A stretch of 64,000 nucleotides of DNA from NCBI GenBank assembly GCA_003612285.1, contig RAYE01000020.1, positions 1 through 64,000 on the forward strand. The letters are read 5' to 3'. Shown one piece after another: positions 53,855-63,930 of the stretch. The position numbers and the translations under genes were made by a program. The notes under the pieces are model-generated. The model was not told where the DNA came from. It ran no database searches and saw only the letters and a program-made list of their open reading frames with translations. Origin of the DNA: a bacterium D16-51. Its GTDB lineage: Bacteria; Bacillota; Clostridia; Lachnospirales; Lachnospiraceae. Position 1 is the stretch's first letter. Each line of letters starts with the position of its first letter.

Positions 53855-55420
53855 TCACTCATATTCAATTCCATCAAAATGAATCAGGCGGGAGATATCT
53901 TCATATTCATTATCTACAACGGCGTCTACTGTCCGTGTTTCAACCAAAACCTCTTTGCCCAGAAGATTTTGTATCACTTCCTTTAAGCATTGCAGCTCCT
54001 GCCTGTCATTCTGCAAAAAGAAGTCTTCACTTAATTTATCTGTAAACTGTAAAAGCAGGCTTCCCTGTTCTGACACTACTTTTTTTGCATGTGACAGCAT
54101 ATTTTCCCCCGGCTGCCCATATGCCATTAAAATTTCATTCCAACGCTGTATTACTTCTGTTATATCCTCCGGCAACGCTTTCGGAAGGATTTTCGGTTTT
54201 TCCGGCTGTTCCTGCGACGGGTTTTGTGCTGCGGCGGCAGACGCCGGAACTGCTGCAGCTCCCTCTTCCAGCCTCTTTTCTATTGCTGCCATCCGTGCAG
54301 AAAGCGTTGTAAAATCCTGCTCCTGATCCATCTGCGGCCTGCACAGCTTAATAAACATAATTTCCACAAGAACCCTTTTCTGGGAAGCATACCTGATTTG
54401 ATTCGATAAATCCGACAGGATATGGATATACCGTATCAGCATATCTGCATCAATCATACCTGCTTCTTCCTGCATCTGCAAGAGCTGTTCCTGCGATACA
54501 TCCAAAAGCTCATTTCCCTGCCCTGAAACATCCACTAACATCAAGCCTCTCAGATACCATATAAACTCACTGATAAACTGGTTTAAATCACGCCCCGCCA
54601 TCATCATTTCGTTTATCAATTCCATGCAGCCAATAACGTCCTGTGATACCACATACCGAAACATCTTACTGTAAACTACCGTGTCCACCGCGCCAAGTAC
54701 CTGCAATGCCTTTTCATACGTCAGTTCCTGCCCCAGATAAAATGCAATGCACTGGTCAAGAAGGCTTAACGCATCACGCATAGAGCCGTCTGCCGTCTTT
54801 GCAATATACCGCAGCGCCCTGCCTTCTGCCTGCACCTCTTCCCTGTCTGTTATCTCTTTCAGGCGCGCTGCAATGGTATCAATCGAAATCCGCCGGAAAT
54901 CATACCGCTGGCAGCGGGAATGAATCGTAACCGGTATTTTATGCGGCTCAGTAGTTGCCAAAATAAAAATAACATAGGACGGCGGCTCTTCCAAAGTCTT
55001 TAGCAAGGCGTTAAACGCACCTGTAGACAGCATATGCACTTCATCAATAATATAGACTTTATATCTTCCTTCTGCCGGTGAATACTGCACCTCCTCAATA
55101 ATGTCGCGCACATTGGCAACGCCATTATTCGACGCCGCGTCAATTTCAATTACATTCATCGAAGTCTGCCGGTTAATCTTCTGGCAGGTTTCGCACTGGT
55201 TACAGGGATTCCCATGAACCGGATTCTGGCAGTTCACCGCCTTTGCCAGAATCTTTGCAACGGTTGTCTTTCCTGTTCCCCTTGTACCGCAAAAAAGATA
55301 AGCATGCCCGATACGGTCTGTCTGAATCTGGTTCTGTAAAGTAGTAACAATATGTTCCTGTCCCTTTACCTCATCAAATTCACCTGGTCGAAACTTCCGA
55401 TACAACGCCGTATAAGACAT
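53855..55420 (-). CDS. dnaX: DNA polymerase III subunits gamma and tau
   Basis: 521 residues. Clamp-loader ATPase. Opening RKFRPGEFDEVKGQEHIVTT; Walker A FCGTRGTGKTTVAK; zinc module CQNPVHGNPCNQCETC; Walker B IIDEVHMLS; sensor HSRCQRYDFRRI. Domain III and a tau-like C-terminal part follow, shorter than in E. coli. AGGAGG precedes ATG 55420. It heads dnaX-ybaB-recR; a roughly 120-bp gap lies before ybaB. Confidence 0.96.
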   Translation of the reverse strand: MSYTALYRKFRPGEFDEVKGQEHIVTTLQNQIQTDRIGHAYLFCGTRGTGKTTVAKILAKAVNCQNPVHGNPCNQCETCQKINRQTSMNVIEIDAASNNGVANVRDIIEEVQYSPAEGRYKVYIIDEVHMLSTGAFNALLKTLEEPPSYVIFILATTEPHKIPVTIHSRCQRYDFRRISIDTIAARLKEITDREEVQAEGRALRYIAKTADGSMRDALSLLDQCIAFYLGQELTYEKALQVLGAVDTVVYSKMFRYVVSQDVIGCMELINEMMMAGRDLNQFISEFIWYLRGLMLVDVSGQGNELLDVSQEQLLQMQEEAGMIDADMLIRYIHILSDLSNQIRYASQKRVLVEIMFIKLCRPQMDQEQDFTTLSARMAAIEKRLEEGAAAVPASAAAAQNPSQEQPEKPKILPKALPEDITEVIQRWNEILMAYGQPGENMLSHAKKVVSEQGSLLLQFTDKLSEDFFLQNDRQELQCLKEVIQNLLGKEVLVETRTVDAVVDNEYEDISRLIHFDGIEYE

Positions 55421-55446
55421 GCTTTCTCTCCTCCTGCTAAAAAACC

Positions 55447-56520
55447 TTAAATTCCAAAACTAATTCCAAGACCTTTTACTTCCTGGATAATCGCTGAATC
55501 CGGGTCTACCATTTTCAGCTTGCCAGCCACCTCTTCCAGAGGAACCGGCACAACTTCGCCATCACGCAATGCTGCCATATAACCATATTTTTCCTCAATC
55601 ACCATGCGGGCTGCCGCAGAACCCAGCCGGCTGGAAATCACCCTGTCATACGGGCAAGGCTGCCCTCCGCGCTGTGTATGCCCCGGAACGGTAATCCGCA
55701 CTTCCTGCCCTGTCTTTTCCTGGATTTCCTGCCCAATCTGATAAGAAATAGATGGGAATGGGTTTTTCTTTCTCTTAGCCTTTAACTCTTTTTTGGAAAG
55801 TTCTGCATCTTCCTTAGAAATAGCGCCCTCTGCAACTGCAAGGATTGAGAAATTCTTCCCTTCTTTTGCCCTCTTGTCCAAAGCGTCTACAACCACATTA
55901 ATATCATATGGAATTTCCGGAATCAGGATAATGTCTGCCCCTCCGGCAATTCCGGCATGGAGCGTCAGCCATCCCACCTTATGCCCCATAACTTCTACAA
56001 TAAATACACGGCCATGCGAAGCGGCTGTCGTATGGATACAGTCAATTGCATTCGTCGCAATGTCAACTGCGCTCTGGAATCCAAATGTCATATCCGTGCC
56101 CCAGATATCATTATCAATCGTCTTTGGAAGCGTCACAACATTACACCCTTCCTCACGGAGAAGGTTTGCAGTCTTATGCGTCCCATTGCCGCCTAAAATG
56201 ACAAGACAGTCCAATCCCCATTTTTTATAATTGCTTTTCATTGCCTCAACTTTATCCAGACCATTTTCATCCGGCATACGCATATATTTAAAAGGCGTCC
56301 TTGACGTCCCAATAATTGTCCCGCCTTCTGTCAGGATTCCTGAAAAGTCCCTGGATTTTAATAAACGGTAATTCCCATAAATTAATCCCTTATACCCCTC
56401 CAAGATTCCATAAATCTCCATATCCGGATACTTCTGAAACAACGTTTTTGCAACACCACGCATTGTTGCGTTTAACCCCTGGCAATCGCCGCCACTTGTT
56501 AAAAAACCAACTCTTTTCAT
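55447..56520 (-). CDS. pfkA: 6-phosphofructokinase
   Basis: 357 residues. Phosphorylates fructose-6-phosphate to FBP in glycolysis. FLTSGGDCQGLNATMRG at the N-terminus. GGNGTHKTANLL carries Gly at the position (E. coli 104) that is Asp in PPi-dependent enzymes. PKTIDNDIWGTD carries Lys at the position (124) seen in PPi types and in some ATP-dependent group III enzymes. FIVEVMGHKVGWLTL is present. ATP is therefore the likelier donor. ATG 56520 (not 56550) follows GGAGG. Gene of its own promoter, ending 26 bp before dnaX. Confidence 0.93.
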   Translation of the reverse strand: MKRVGFLTSGGDCQGLNATMRGVAKTLFQKYPDMEIYGILEGYKGLIYGNYRLLKSRDFSGILTEGGTIIGTSRTPFKYMRMPDENGLDKVEAMKSNYKKWGLDCLVILGGNGTHKTANLLREEGCNVVTLPKTIDNDIWGTDMTFGFQSAVDIATNAIDCIHTTAASHGRVFIVEVMGHKVGWLTLHAGIAGGADIILIPEIPYDINVVVDALDKRAKEGKNFSILAVAEGAISKEDAELSKKELKAKRKKNPFPSISYQIGQEIQEKTGQEVRITVPGHTQRGGQPCPYDRVISSRLGSAAARMVIEEKYGYMAALRDGEVVPVPLEEVAGKLKMVDPDSAIIQEVKGLGISFGI

Positions 56521-56607
56521 TCCGAATCCTCCCTTTCTTATCCAATCCATTTTTCAGGGCCATGCCTGGCATACCATTTGCCTGCATGTACAAATCCCCG
56601 TTACCTG

Positions 56608-56637
56608 ATTTTACCATACTTCCATAGTATTGCGCAA
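56608..56637 (-). promoter_or_regulatory. pfkA promoter
   Basis: Minus strand TTGCGC (56632-56637), 18-bp spacer, TAAAAT (56608-56613) with a TGG extension (TATGGTAAAAT), about 88 bp before the start. Confidence 0.5.
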
Positions 56638-56666
56638 ACCTTTTTCACATATCCCGCCTATATAAT

Positions 56667-56834
56667 TTATTGTCTGCGGCTGGTTTCTTCCAGTTCCTTT
56701 TCCCTCTTTTTCGTATAGCCCCATTTACGGTTTGCAATGAAATGTACAATTGCATAACCGACAGCCACAATAAACACCAGCAGCAAAAGAATCCCCGGCG
56801 AAACAATCATCTTCCCTGCCAGAAAAAAAGCCAT
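56667..56834 (-). CDS. small single-span membrane protein
   Basis: 55 residues: MAFFLAGKMIVSPGILLLL, then VFIVAVGYAIVHFIANRKWG and YTKKREKELEETSRRQ. One transmembrane helix (about 10-33) and a charged C-terminal tail, predicted inner-membrane with cytoplasmic tail. GGAGGG lies 3 nt before the ATG. It follows glgP and precedes pfkA on the minus strand. Not recognised; too short for a confident family. Confidence 0.6.
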   Translation of the reverse strand: MAFFLAGKMIVSPGILLLLVFIVAVGYAIVHFIANRKWGYTKKREKELEETSRRQ

Positions 56835-56863
56835 TTCCCTCCACTCCTCCTGTTGTGCATAAA

Positions 56864-56915
56864 AAGCGCACCGCCCGGATATATCTAAAACATATCACCG
56901 GGCAGATGCGCCAGG
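56864..56915 (-). terminator. intrinsic terminator after glycogen phosphorylase
   Basis: Minus strand long stem GCGCA..TGCCCGG...GATAT / ATAT..CCGGGC..TGCGC followed by TTTTTATG. It ends 10 bp after the glgP stop codon. Confidence 0.8.
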
Positions 56916-56925
56916 AAACCGTAGT

Positions 56926-59169
56926 TTATTTTAATTTCCAAATATCATCATTGTACTGTGCAATTGTCCTGTCAGAAGAGAAGAACCCAGCCTTACTGAT
57001 GTTAACCAGCATCTTCTTCGCCCACTCTTCGCGGTTGTCATAATCTGCAAATACCTGCTCTTTTACTTTAATATAATCTTTAAGGTCAAGAAGCGCCATA
57101 AACCAGTCTTTTGTTACAATTTCCATATACAGGCGGATTAAGCTCTTCTTATCACCCACGGCAAACATTTCTTTGCTGATAATAAAATCAACCAGTTTCG
57201 CAATTTCAGGGTCAGAATCATAATATTTCTCTGGAGAATAGTCAGCCTTCTCATAATGCTTAATTACTTCATCACTGGACTCCCCGAAGATATAAATATT
57301 ATCGTCGCCTACAAATTCATGGATTTCCACATTCGCCCCATCATCAGTACCAAGCGTTACCGCACCATTTAACATAAACTTCATGTTGCTTGTACCGCTT
57401 GCCTCTTTTGATGCAAGGGAAATCTGCTCTGAAACATCTGCTGCCGGGATTACCTTCTCAGCATATGTTACATTATAGTTTTCAAGCATTACCACAGTCA
57501 GGTATGGGCTGACGTCCGGGTCTTTGCGGATTACATCAGACAGACAGCGGATCATATGAATAATATCCTTAGCAATCGTATATGCAGGAGCTGCCTTTGC
57601 GCCAAAAATCATGGTAATCGGGGTTTTCGGCTTATTGCCGGCCTTAATCTGCATATATTTATAAATAATATACAGTGCATTCATCTGCTGTCTCTTGTAC
57701 TCATGGAGACGTTTTACCTGCACATCAAAGATTGAATTTTCATCAACCTTAATACCTTCCTTCTTCTCAAGGTACTCTTTAAACTGTACTTTCTTTTCTT
57801 TCTTAATAGAAAGCAGTTTTTCCAAATCAGCAGCATTATTTGCTGCAGCAGCTAATTTCTCAAGCTCGTCCGCATCCTTCTTGAACCCATCGCCAATCTT
57901 TTCACTGATAAAGCTGGTCAGCTCATGGTTGCAGTGGAGCAGCCAGCGGCGGAATGTAATACCATTTGTCTTGTTATTAAACTTATTTGGATAAATATCT
58001 TTAAAGTGCTTTAACTCACTGTCCTCAAGAATCTTTGTATGAAGCGCTGCCACGCCGTTTACACTGTATCCGTAGTGGATATCAATATGCGCCATATGGA
58101 CACGGTCTTCCTTGTCAATGATATACACTCTTTCATCCTGATATTTTTCCTTTACCTTTACATCCAGCATCCTGATAATCGGAATCAGCTGCGGCACTAC
58201 TTTGTCAAGGAACCACAACGGCCATTTTTCCAACGCTTCTGCTAAGATTGTATGGTTCGTATACGCGCACATTTTAGATACGATATCAATTGCTTCATCC
58301 ATAGAAATGCCGCGGTTCGTCAGCAGGCGGATCATTTCCGGAATTACCATAGTTGGATGGGTATCATTAATCTGGATTACTGCATAGTCCGGCAGGTCAT
58401 GAAGGTTGCTGCCCTTTTCAAGGGCCTCGTCGATAATAAGCTGCGCTGCATTGCTTACCATAAAATACTGCTGATAAATACGAAGAAGCTGCCCCTGGTA
58501 ATCACTGTCATCCGGGTATAAAAATAATGTCAGGTTCTTTGCAATATTTTCCTTGTCAAAATAAATGCTGTTATTTTGGACAATTGATTCATCAACTGTA
58601 TCTAAATCAAAAAGTTTTAATGTATTGCACTGATTGTCATAACCTGTCACATCAATCTCATACATTACTGACTGTACAGTATTTCCGCCTAATAAAACAG
58701 GATAGCTCACATCCGTGCGGCGAAGCCAGCTTTTGTCTGTAATCCACGGATTCGGGGTTTCCTTCTGCAGATTATTTTCAAACTCCTGCTTAAACAATCC
58801 AAGATGATAATTCAAGCCAACCCCAACTCCCGGCAGGCCCAATGTTGCAATGGAATCCAAAAAGCAGGCAGCCAGACGCCCCAGCCCGCCATTTCCAAGA
58901 GAAGGCTCATTTTCGATCTCTTCAATTTCAGCCATGCTCTTTCCATGCTTTTTCAATGCACTGTCAACCTGGTCATATACTCCCAGGTTAATCAAGTTGT
59001 TGGACAGTAATTTTCCAATCAGGAACTCAGCGGAAATATAATACACTTTTTTCTTCCCCTGAATCTGTCCCTTCTTTTCCATCATCTCCTTTGTGAGCTG
59101 CAAAAGCCCCAAATAAATTTCTTCTGGGCTGCCTTTTGCCGCAATGTTTTCAATCTCGTTTTCGTACAT
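56926..59169 (-). CDS. glgP: glycogen phosphorylase
   Basis: 747 residues. Releases glucose-1-phosphate from alpha-1,4-glucan with phosphate. [57 protein letters not shown] and the PLP site [20 protein letters not shown] are all clear. Length is in the short bacterial range, without the long N-terminal regulatory extension of animal enzymes. ATG 59169 has GGAGAG upstream. Supplies glycolysis with pfkA. Confidence 0.96.
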   Translation of the reverse strand: MYENEIENIAAKGSPEEIYLGLLQLTKEMMEKKGQIQGKKKVYYISAEFLIGKLLSNNLINLGVYDQVDSALKKHGKSMAEIEEIENEPSLGNGGLGRLAACFLDSIATLGLPGVGVGLNYHLGLFKQEFENNLQKETPNPWITDKSWLRRTDVSYPVLLGGNTVQSVMYEIDVTGYDNQCNTLKLFDLDTVDESIVQNNSIYFDKENIAKNLTLFLYPDDSDYQGQLLRIYQQYFMVSNAAQLIIDEALEKGSNLHDLPDYAVIQINDTHPTMVIPEMIRLLTNRGISMDEAIDIVSKMCAYTNHTILAEALEKWPLWFLDKVVPQLIPIIRMLDVKVKEKYQDERVYIIDKEDRVHMAHIDIHYGYSVNGVAALHTKILEDSELKHFKDIYPNKFNNKTNGITFRRWLLHCNHELTSFISEKIGDGFKKDADELEKLAAAANNAADLEKLLSIKKEKKVQFKEYLEKKEGIKVDENSIFDVQVKRLHEYKRQQMNALYIIYKYMQIKAGNKPKTPITMIFGAKAAPAYTIAKDIIHMIRCLSDVIRKDPDVSPYLTVVMLENYNVTYAEKVIPAADVSEQISLASKEASGTSNMKFMLNGAVTLGTDDGANVEIHEFVGDDNIYIFGESSDEVIKHYEKADYSPEKYYDSDPEIAKLVDFIISKEMFAVGDKKSLIRLYMEIVTKDWFMALLDLKDYIKVKEQVFADYDNREEWAKKMLVNISKAGFFSSDRTIAQYNDDIWKLK

Positions 59170-59309
59170 GATTTTCTCTCCTTTGACATATTTTTTCGGT
59201 CTGTCCGATATTGCAACTGCCCATATGCGGTATTGCTACAGACATTGCACATACTATTTGATATAATAACATATTTTTCCATAAAATACACTATATAATA
59301 TAGAAAAAT

Positions 59310-61760
59310 TTACGACTGTTCCCTAAACCCCAGCACGCGCAGATAACCACGCCTTATTTTCCCCTGTCTGCGAAAAATTAATTGCTCTGCTTTTGTAATT
59401 GAATCATAGAAAAAATCATATTTTTCCTGTGATATATTTTGATTAGAAAATTCCGCTTCCTGCAGGATTTCTTTTACCTGCTGCCATACTCCTTCCCCGA
59501 TTTCATTATACTCTTCTGCAAAAAATGCAAACCACTCCGCTTCTTTCTTTCGCAGCAGGTCTCTTTTCCCACACTTCTTCAGCCAATACAAAAACAGTTC
59601 CATACGGAGAAGGACTGCTGCATTTCTGCCCCCATCTTTCTTTTGCAGTTCCTTCCTATAATTATTCTGTATATAACACTGGAAAAGTACATATATTACC
59701 AAAGCAAAAATAAACAATACTACTGCCAAAATAACGACCAAAATAGTTCTATTTTCTGGGAATGCCAGCCTGTCCTGCTTACTCTTATCCTTATCCTTCC
59801 CCTTCTCCTCATTCTTATCCGGGGATGGTGTTGGTGTTTCTGTTTCTTTCGGGTTTTCAGTCTGTTTCCCCTCTTCCCTGACAACCGGGGAACTTGTCTT
59901 CTCCGGCTGTCCTGCATTATCCTTTCTCCTTGAAGCTGCCCCCTCCCCCGGAGTCATTTCTACAGGATGCCAGCCATAGTCCGCATGAAATACTTCTGCC
60001 CATGCATGGGCGTCCGAATCGAGCACTTCCGCCGTATAGCTTCCGTCTTTATTCTTCTTAAACTGGTCAGGAGCCACCTTATAGCCAGCGGCATAACGCG
60101 CCGGAACATGGTACGCACGGAGCAGCAATACCCCAGCCGTTGCAAAGTGCTCACAAAACCCTTTTTTCTGGTCAAACAGAAAATATTCCACATAATCTTT
60201 CCCAGAAGGGACAGGGTCTAATTTTTTATCATAAACCGCCATCTGTGCCAGCGCCCAGCGCACCCCCTCCAGTATATCTATATCTATACCTATATTGCCC
60301 TGGCGCGGCAGAAGAATATCTGCCTGCTTTTTCAGCCTGTCAAGCCCTGTTTTAGGAAGCCGGCCATACGTTTTTTTAACATAGGTAAAATACCGCAGTA
60401 AATCCCTGTCAGGAAGCCCCCACCAATTCGCCTTCCACTCCCCCACTTCTTTTGCCGCTGATATCCCTTTCAGCTGCCAGTCTCCCAGCCCATAACCAGG
60501 GTCCTCTAAATCCCTTCTGCTAACATCATAATATTTCACATAATATTTCTCTGCCTTTTTGCGGATTCCATTTTCCCCTTCTAATGTAATGCCATTCTCC
60601 GAACTATCATCAAAAACACTGCTGCAGTCAGAAAAATATGGCAGATATGCAAATTTACTGTTTTTCCCCGCCCCAACATGTTCCATCCTAATCTGGTATA
60701 TTCCTTTAGGCGGGTCAAAACGAATTTCATTATCACAGAATTCAAATCCGACGTTTAAAACAGCTTCTTCCTGTTCCTGCCCTTTTATTATCTCCTGAAA
60801 AGACTCTGTATCACACTCTTCCCACTTTCCATTTTCATATTCTCCTCCTACAAATCCCCTGAGATAAAGTGCATTTTCAGGCTTCACAGAAGATGTAATT
60901 TTAATCACGGCCCTTTCTGTATAGCGCGGCTCTGAATTGCTTAAATTTCCATTACTGTCAAGCCCGGTCCCAGCACGGACATACTGTATCAGCTCCTCCA
61001 CAGAATGCTTTACCTGACGTTCCATTTCATGCTGCCGCTCCAGGTATTTTTTGGCGTCTTTTAAAACATAATCCTCCGTCCGTTCCCCATACTGCCATGC
61101 TGCCGCCATGCCTGCAAGCATAATGATGCAAAGGATTCCATAAGCCCATACCGGACGCTGCCTTTTCACCCTCCTGAAGGAGAAAGAACGCCGCCCACCG
61201 CGCTCCTGCCGGGAAACCCAGGACATGGCAAGGGCAATCCCTGCAGCCAGCAGGATAACCGATACTTTATCCGGCGTCTTCCCAACCGCCATCCCAATAA
61301 AAAGGACGGCATAAACCGGAAGCAGCCCATACCAGCAGTTCCTGAGCCGGAATACAAAAAACGCAATAAATACAGAAAACAACGCGCCAATCATTATGAG
61401 GAACAAGTTGCCATCAATATCTCCCCGTACCCCTTCAAACGGTGCAAACATTTTATTATTATAAGCAACAGACCTGTTGTTAATATAATAGATAACAACT
61501 AAAAAATCCTTTTTCAGGCGTTCCATCCTTGTTAATGCAAAAATCCCCATCGCCGCTATTGCTGACAATGTAAAAATAACCGCATAATTTGTCCGCAGGT
61601 AAAGCACAAGAAACAAAGCAATACCTGATATACAAAAAATTGGCAGGATATGTTTCTCCACCCATATACTACATTCAAACATCGAACCAAAACTGAGCAG
61701 CATCCCCAGCAGAATGCAGCACAGGCTTAGCCAGGGTATCACCATATTTTCCCTCTTCAT
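59310..61760 (-). CDS. transglutaminase-like membrane protein
   Basis: 816 residues from ATG 61760 (GGGGGA at 6 nt). Five or six membrane segments in the first 200 residues (MVIPWLSLCCILLGMLLSFG; FCISGIALFLVLYLRTN). An outer domain with the transglutaminase core follows: GFCEHFATAGVLLLRAYHVPA (Cys), DSDAHAWAEVFHADYG (His), and HPVEMTPG where the usual Asp appears as Glu. A Thr/Pro/Glu/Lys-rich linker and another membrane span (TILVVILAVVLFIFALVIYV) precede a DUF4129-like C-terminal domain. Third gene of a MoxR-DUF58-transglutaminase operon, 47 bp after DUF58. A role in surface or wall protein processing is inferred. Confidence 0.87.
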   Translation of the reverse strand: MKRENMVIPWLSLCCILLGMLLSFGSMFECSIWVEKHILPIFCISGIALFLVLYLRTNYAVIFTLSAIAAMGIFALTRMERLKKDFLVVIYYINNRSVAYNNKMFAPFEGVRGDIDGNLFLIMIGALFSVFIAFFVFRLRNCWYGLLPVYAVLFIGMAVGKTPDKVSVILLAAGIALAMSWVSRQERGGRRSFSFRRVKRQRPVWAYGILCIIMLAGMAAAWQYGERTEDYVLKDAKKYLERQHEMERQVKHSVEELIQYVRAGTGLDSNGNLSNSEPRYTERAVIKITSSVKPENALYLRGFVGGEYENGKWEECDTESFQEIIKGQEQEEAVLNVGFEFCDNEIRFDPPKGIYQIRMEHVGAGKNSKFAYLPYFSDCSSVFDDSSENGITLEGENGIRKKAEKYYVKYYDVSRRDLEDPGYGLGDWQLKGISAAKEVGEWKANWWGLPDRDLLRYFTYVKKTYGRLPKTGLDRLKKQADILLPRQGNIGIDIDILEGVRWALAQMAVYDKKLDPVPSGKDYVEYFLFDQKKGFCEHFATAGVLLLRAYHVPARYAAGYKVAPDQFKKNKDGSYTAEVLDSDAHAWAEVFHADYGWHPVEMTPGEGAASRRKDNAGQPEKTSSPVVREEGKQTENPKETETPTPSPDKNEEKGKDKDKSKQDRLAFPENRTILVVILAVVLFIFALVIYVLFQCYIQNNYRKELQKKDGGRNAAVLLRMELFLYWLKKCGKRDLLRKKEAEWFAFFAEEYNEIGEGVWQQVKEILQEAEFSNQNISQEKYDFFYDSITKAEQLIFRRQGKIRRGYLRVLGFREQS

Positions 61761-61807
61761 AACAATCCCCCACGCCGTATTTTCTACGGCCCATATAATA
61801 AACTTAC

Positions 61808-62974
61808 TTACAGCAAAACGGTATGTGATGCCAGCGCCTTCCCAAGTTCCCCGTCTTGATAACTGCAAAGCAATTCCCCATCACTGAAAAGCTGCAGCTT
61901 TTGGTTTAGCATAAGTTTTGTAACATATGCCGTCCGTTCACGGTACTTCCGCTCATATTCCCCCTCAATATCCATACTGCTTTCTGTTCCCTTCAGACTG
62001 TCAATCTTCATTAAAAGCCCATAAATATCTTCTTCCTTTTCCATACAGAAACGTACGACATCCCTTTCTCTTTGGTCATACCAAATAACATAGTGCCTGC
62101 ATCCATTCTGGGCAATACTTCCAGAGAGTGACAAAAGAACGCTTAAAAACGCCTCTTTCTGCTTCTGGCTCTTTTTTTTGCCAAACATCTCCTGCCATAT
62201 CCCCTCTTTTTTTCCATCCCCACTTGATAAATCTAAAAAAAGCAGGACCGGACAGCCTGCTTTTGGCAGAAATTCCCGCACCATCAGTTCATCTTCTTTT
62301 GCCGACAGTTTCCAGTGTATGCTTCTTAACCTGTCGCCCTGGCGGTATTCCCGGATCTGAAACTGCTCTGCGCTGTACTCTTCTGCATCTGCCAGAAGAT
62401 ACCGCTCCTGTTCCATTGCAAATTCGCGGGAACGCATGCCTGTTTCCACTGGTACCGGAAATATTTCCGGCAGCACTGTCACTTTTTCCGATGACTGATA
62501 CGATTTTTTCGGAAGCGGAAGGGCAAGCACGCCAAGCAAATCAAAACAGCGGGCTTTTTTCAAGCGGACAACAGCTTTCCCTACATACTGCGGCTGCCAG
62601 GACGCATGGATTTCCGCTTTTGCATAAGCCTGTCCACTTCTTTTCCCTGCTACAGAAGAATAAAATACCGTTTTTTTCTTTTTGGGCTTTAGCGCATAGG
62701 ATTCCGACAACTGTATACTAATTTTCCCTGTTGGCAGCTTACTATAATTGTAAATAACAATATGAACCGGTATCTTTTTGTGGTATTCCGTAATATTAAG
62801 CGGCGCATCAATTATAATCCTCAACTTGTAAAACACCATACAATTGTACAAAAAAAGCAAAAGAACAATAAAAACCTCCGCATACCCCAAAAAAACAAGG
62901 CTCTTACTATTATAAATAACCGCCATATAAAACGTAACCAATACACCCAATATAAAATCAATCAACCGTCTCAT
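61808..62974 (-). CDS. DUF58 family membrane protein
   Basis: 388 residues. Two N-terminal membrane segments (FILGVLVTFYMAVIY, VFLGYAEVFIVLLLFLY), then a beta-rich region. The DUF58 signature is IREYRQGDRLRSIHWKLSAK with VREFLPKAGCPVLLFLDLSS (VWA-like Asp). Partner of MoxR ATPases. The start overlaps the MoxR stop by 4 bp (ATGA), showing translational coupling. Confidence 0.93.
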   Translation of the reverse strand: MRRLIDFILGVLVTFYMAVIYNSKSLVFLGYAEVFIVLLLFLYNCMVFYKLRIIIDAPLNITEYHKKIPVHIVIYNYSKLPTGKISIQLSESYALKPKKKKTVFYSSVAGKRSGQAYAKAEIHASWQPQYVGKAVVRLKKARCFDLLGVLALPLPKKSYQSSEKVTVLPEIFPVPVETGMRSREFAMEQERYLLADAEEYSAEQFQIREYRQGDRLRSIHWKLSAKEDELMVREFLPKAGCPVLLFLDLSSGDGKKEGIWQEMFGKKKSQKQKEAFLSVLLSLSGSIAQNGCRHYVIWYDQRERDVVRFCMEKEEDIYGLLMKIDSLKGTESSMDIEGEYERKYRERTAYVTKLMLNQKLQLFSDGELLCSYQDGELGKALASHTVLL

Positions 62975-63930
62975 AACATGCCCCTTCTGTTTACCGCCGG
63001 CATCTTCTCCTGCTCCAAAATCTGCGCAAGCACATTCTTTGCAGAAATATGTCCCGCCCTTGCTTTCGCATTCAATAAAATGCGGTGGGAAGCCACATCT
63101 GAAAAAACCTCAGCAACATCTTCCGGAATCACATAATTCCTCTGCGATAAAAATGCATTTGCCTTCGCCATATTCACAAGCGCAATTGTCCCACGCGGGC
63201 TGATTCCCAGCTCTACATATGGACTTTCCCTGCTTGCCTTCACCAAAGTGCAGAGATAACGGTAAACTTTGTCATGGACAAAAATATCCCCTACTGCTTC
63301 ACGGATGGCAAGCAGTTCCCGCGCCGTTATAACCGCATCAATATCATCTATGGATGCACCGCTGCTCTTGCCTTTTGCAATTTCAATCTCATCTTCCAAA
63401 CTGGGATAGCCCATCGTCATACACAGCATAAAACGGTCAAGCTGCGACTCGGGAAGCATCTGCGTCCCAACACTTCCCGCAGGGTTTTCTGTCGCAATCA
63501 CAATAAATGGCTCTGGCACGCTCCTTGTCACGCCATCAACTGTCACGCTGTTCTCTTCCATAACTTCCAACAGGGCAGACTGTGTTTTAGGGGAAGTCCT
63601 GTTAATCTCATCCCCCAAAAAAAGATTGCACATAATTGCCCCCGGCTGGTATTCAAATGTCCCGCTCTGTTTCTGGTACATTGAAAACCCTAATATATCG
63701 GAAGGCATTACATCCGGCGTAAACTGGATTCTCTTACTCTCCAAAGCCATCGCCTTTGAAAATGCCATTGCAAGCGTCGTCTTCCCAACTCCCGGAATAT
63801 CATCAATCAAAATGTGGCCGCCCGCTAAAATCGCCGCCATCGCTTTCCTGACACAGTCCTCTTTTCCAATTACCACACGCTGTACTTCTTCCATTACAGC
63901 CGCTGTTTCCTGATAAAATATATGTTCCAT
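62971..63930 (-). CDS. MoxR family AAA+ ATPase
   Basis: 319 residues, cytoplasmic. Walker A DDIPGVGKTTLAMA, Walker B LFLGDEINRTSPKTQ, sensor 1 IVIATENPAG, and the C-terminal lid YRYLCTLVKASRESPYVELG, then ISPRGTIALVNMAKA. MoxR ATPases act as chaperones for VWA/DUF58 partners; here the DUF58 gene overlaps. ATG 63930 follows GGGGAGAG. First gene visible of this operon; its promoter is probably beyond 63960. Confidence 0.95.
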   Translation of the reverse strand: MEHIFYQETAAVMEEVQRVVIGKEDCVRKAMAAILAGGHILIDDIPGVGKTTLAMAFSKAMALESKRIQFTPDVMPSDILGFSMYQKQSGTFEYQPGAIMCNLFLGDEINRTSPKTQSALLEVMEENSVTVDGVTRSVPEPFIVIATENPAGSVGTQMLPESQLDRFMLCMTMGYPSLEDEIEIAKGKSSGASIDDIDAVITARELLAIREAVGDIFVHDKVYRYLCTLVKASRESPYVELGISPRGTIALVNMAKANAFLSQRNYVIPEDVAEVFSDVASHRILLNAKARAGHISAKNVLAQILEQEKMPAVNRRGML

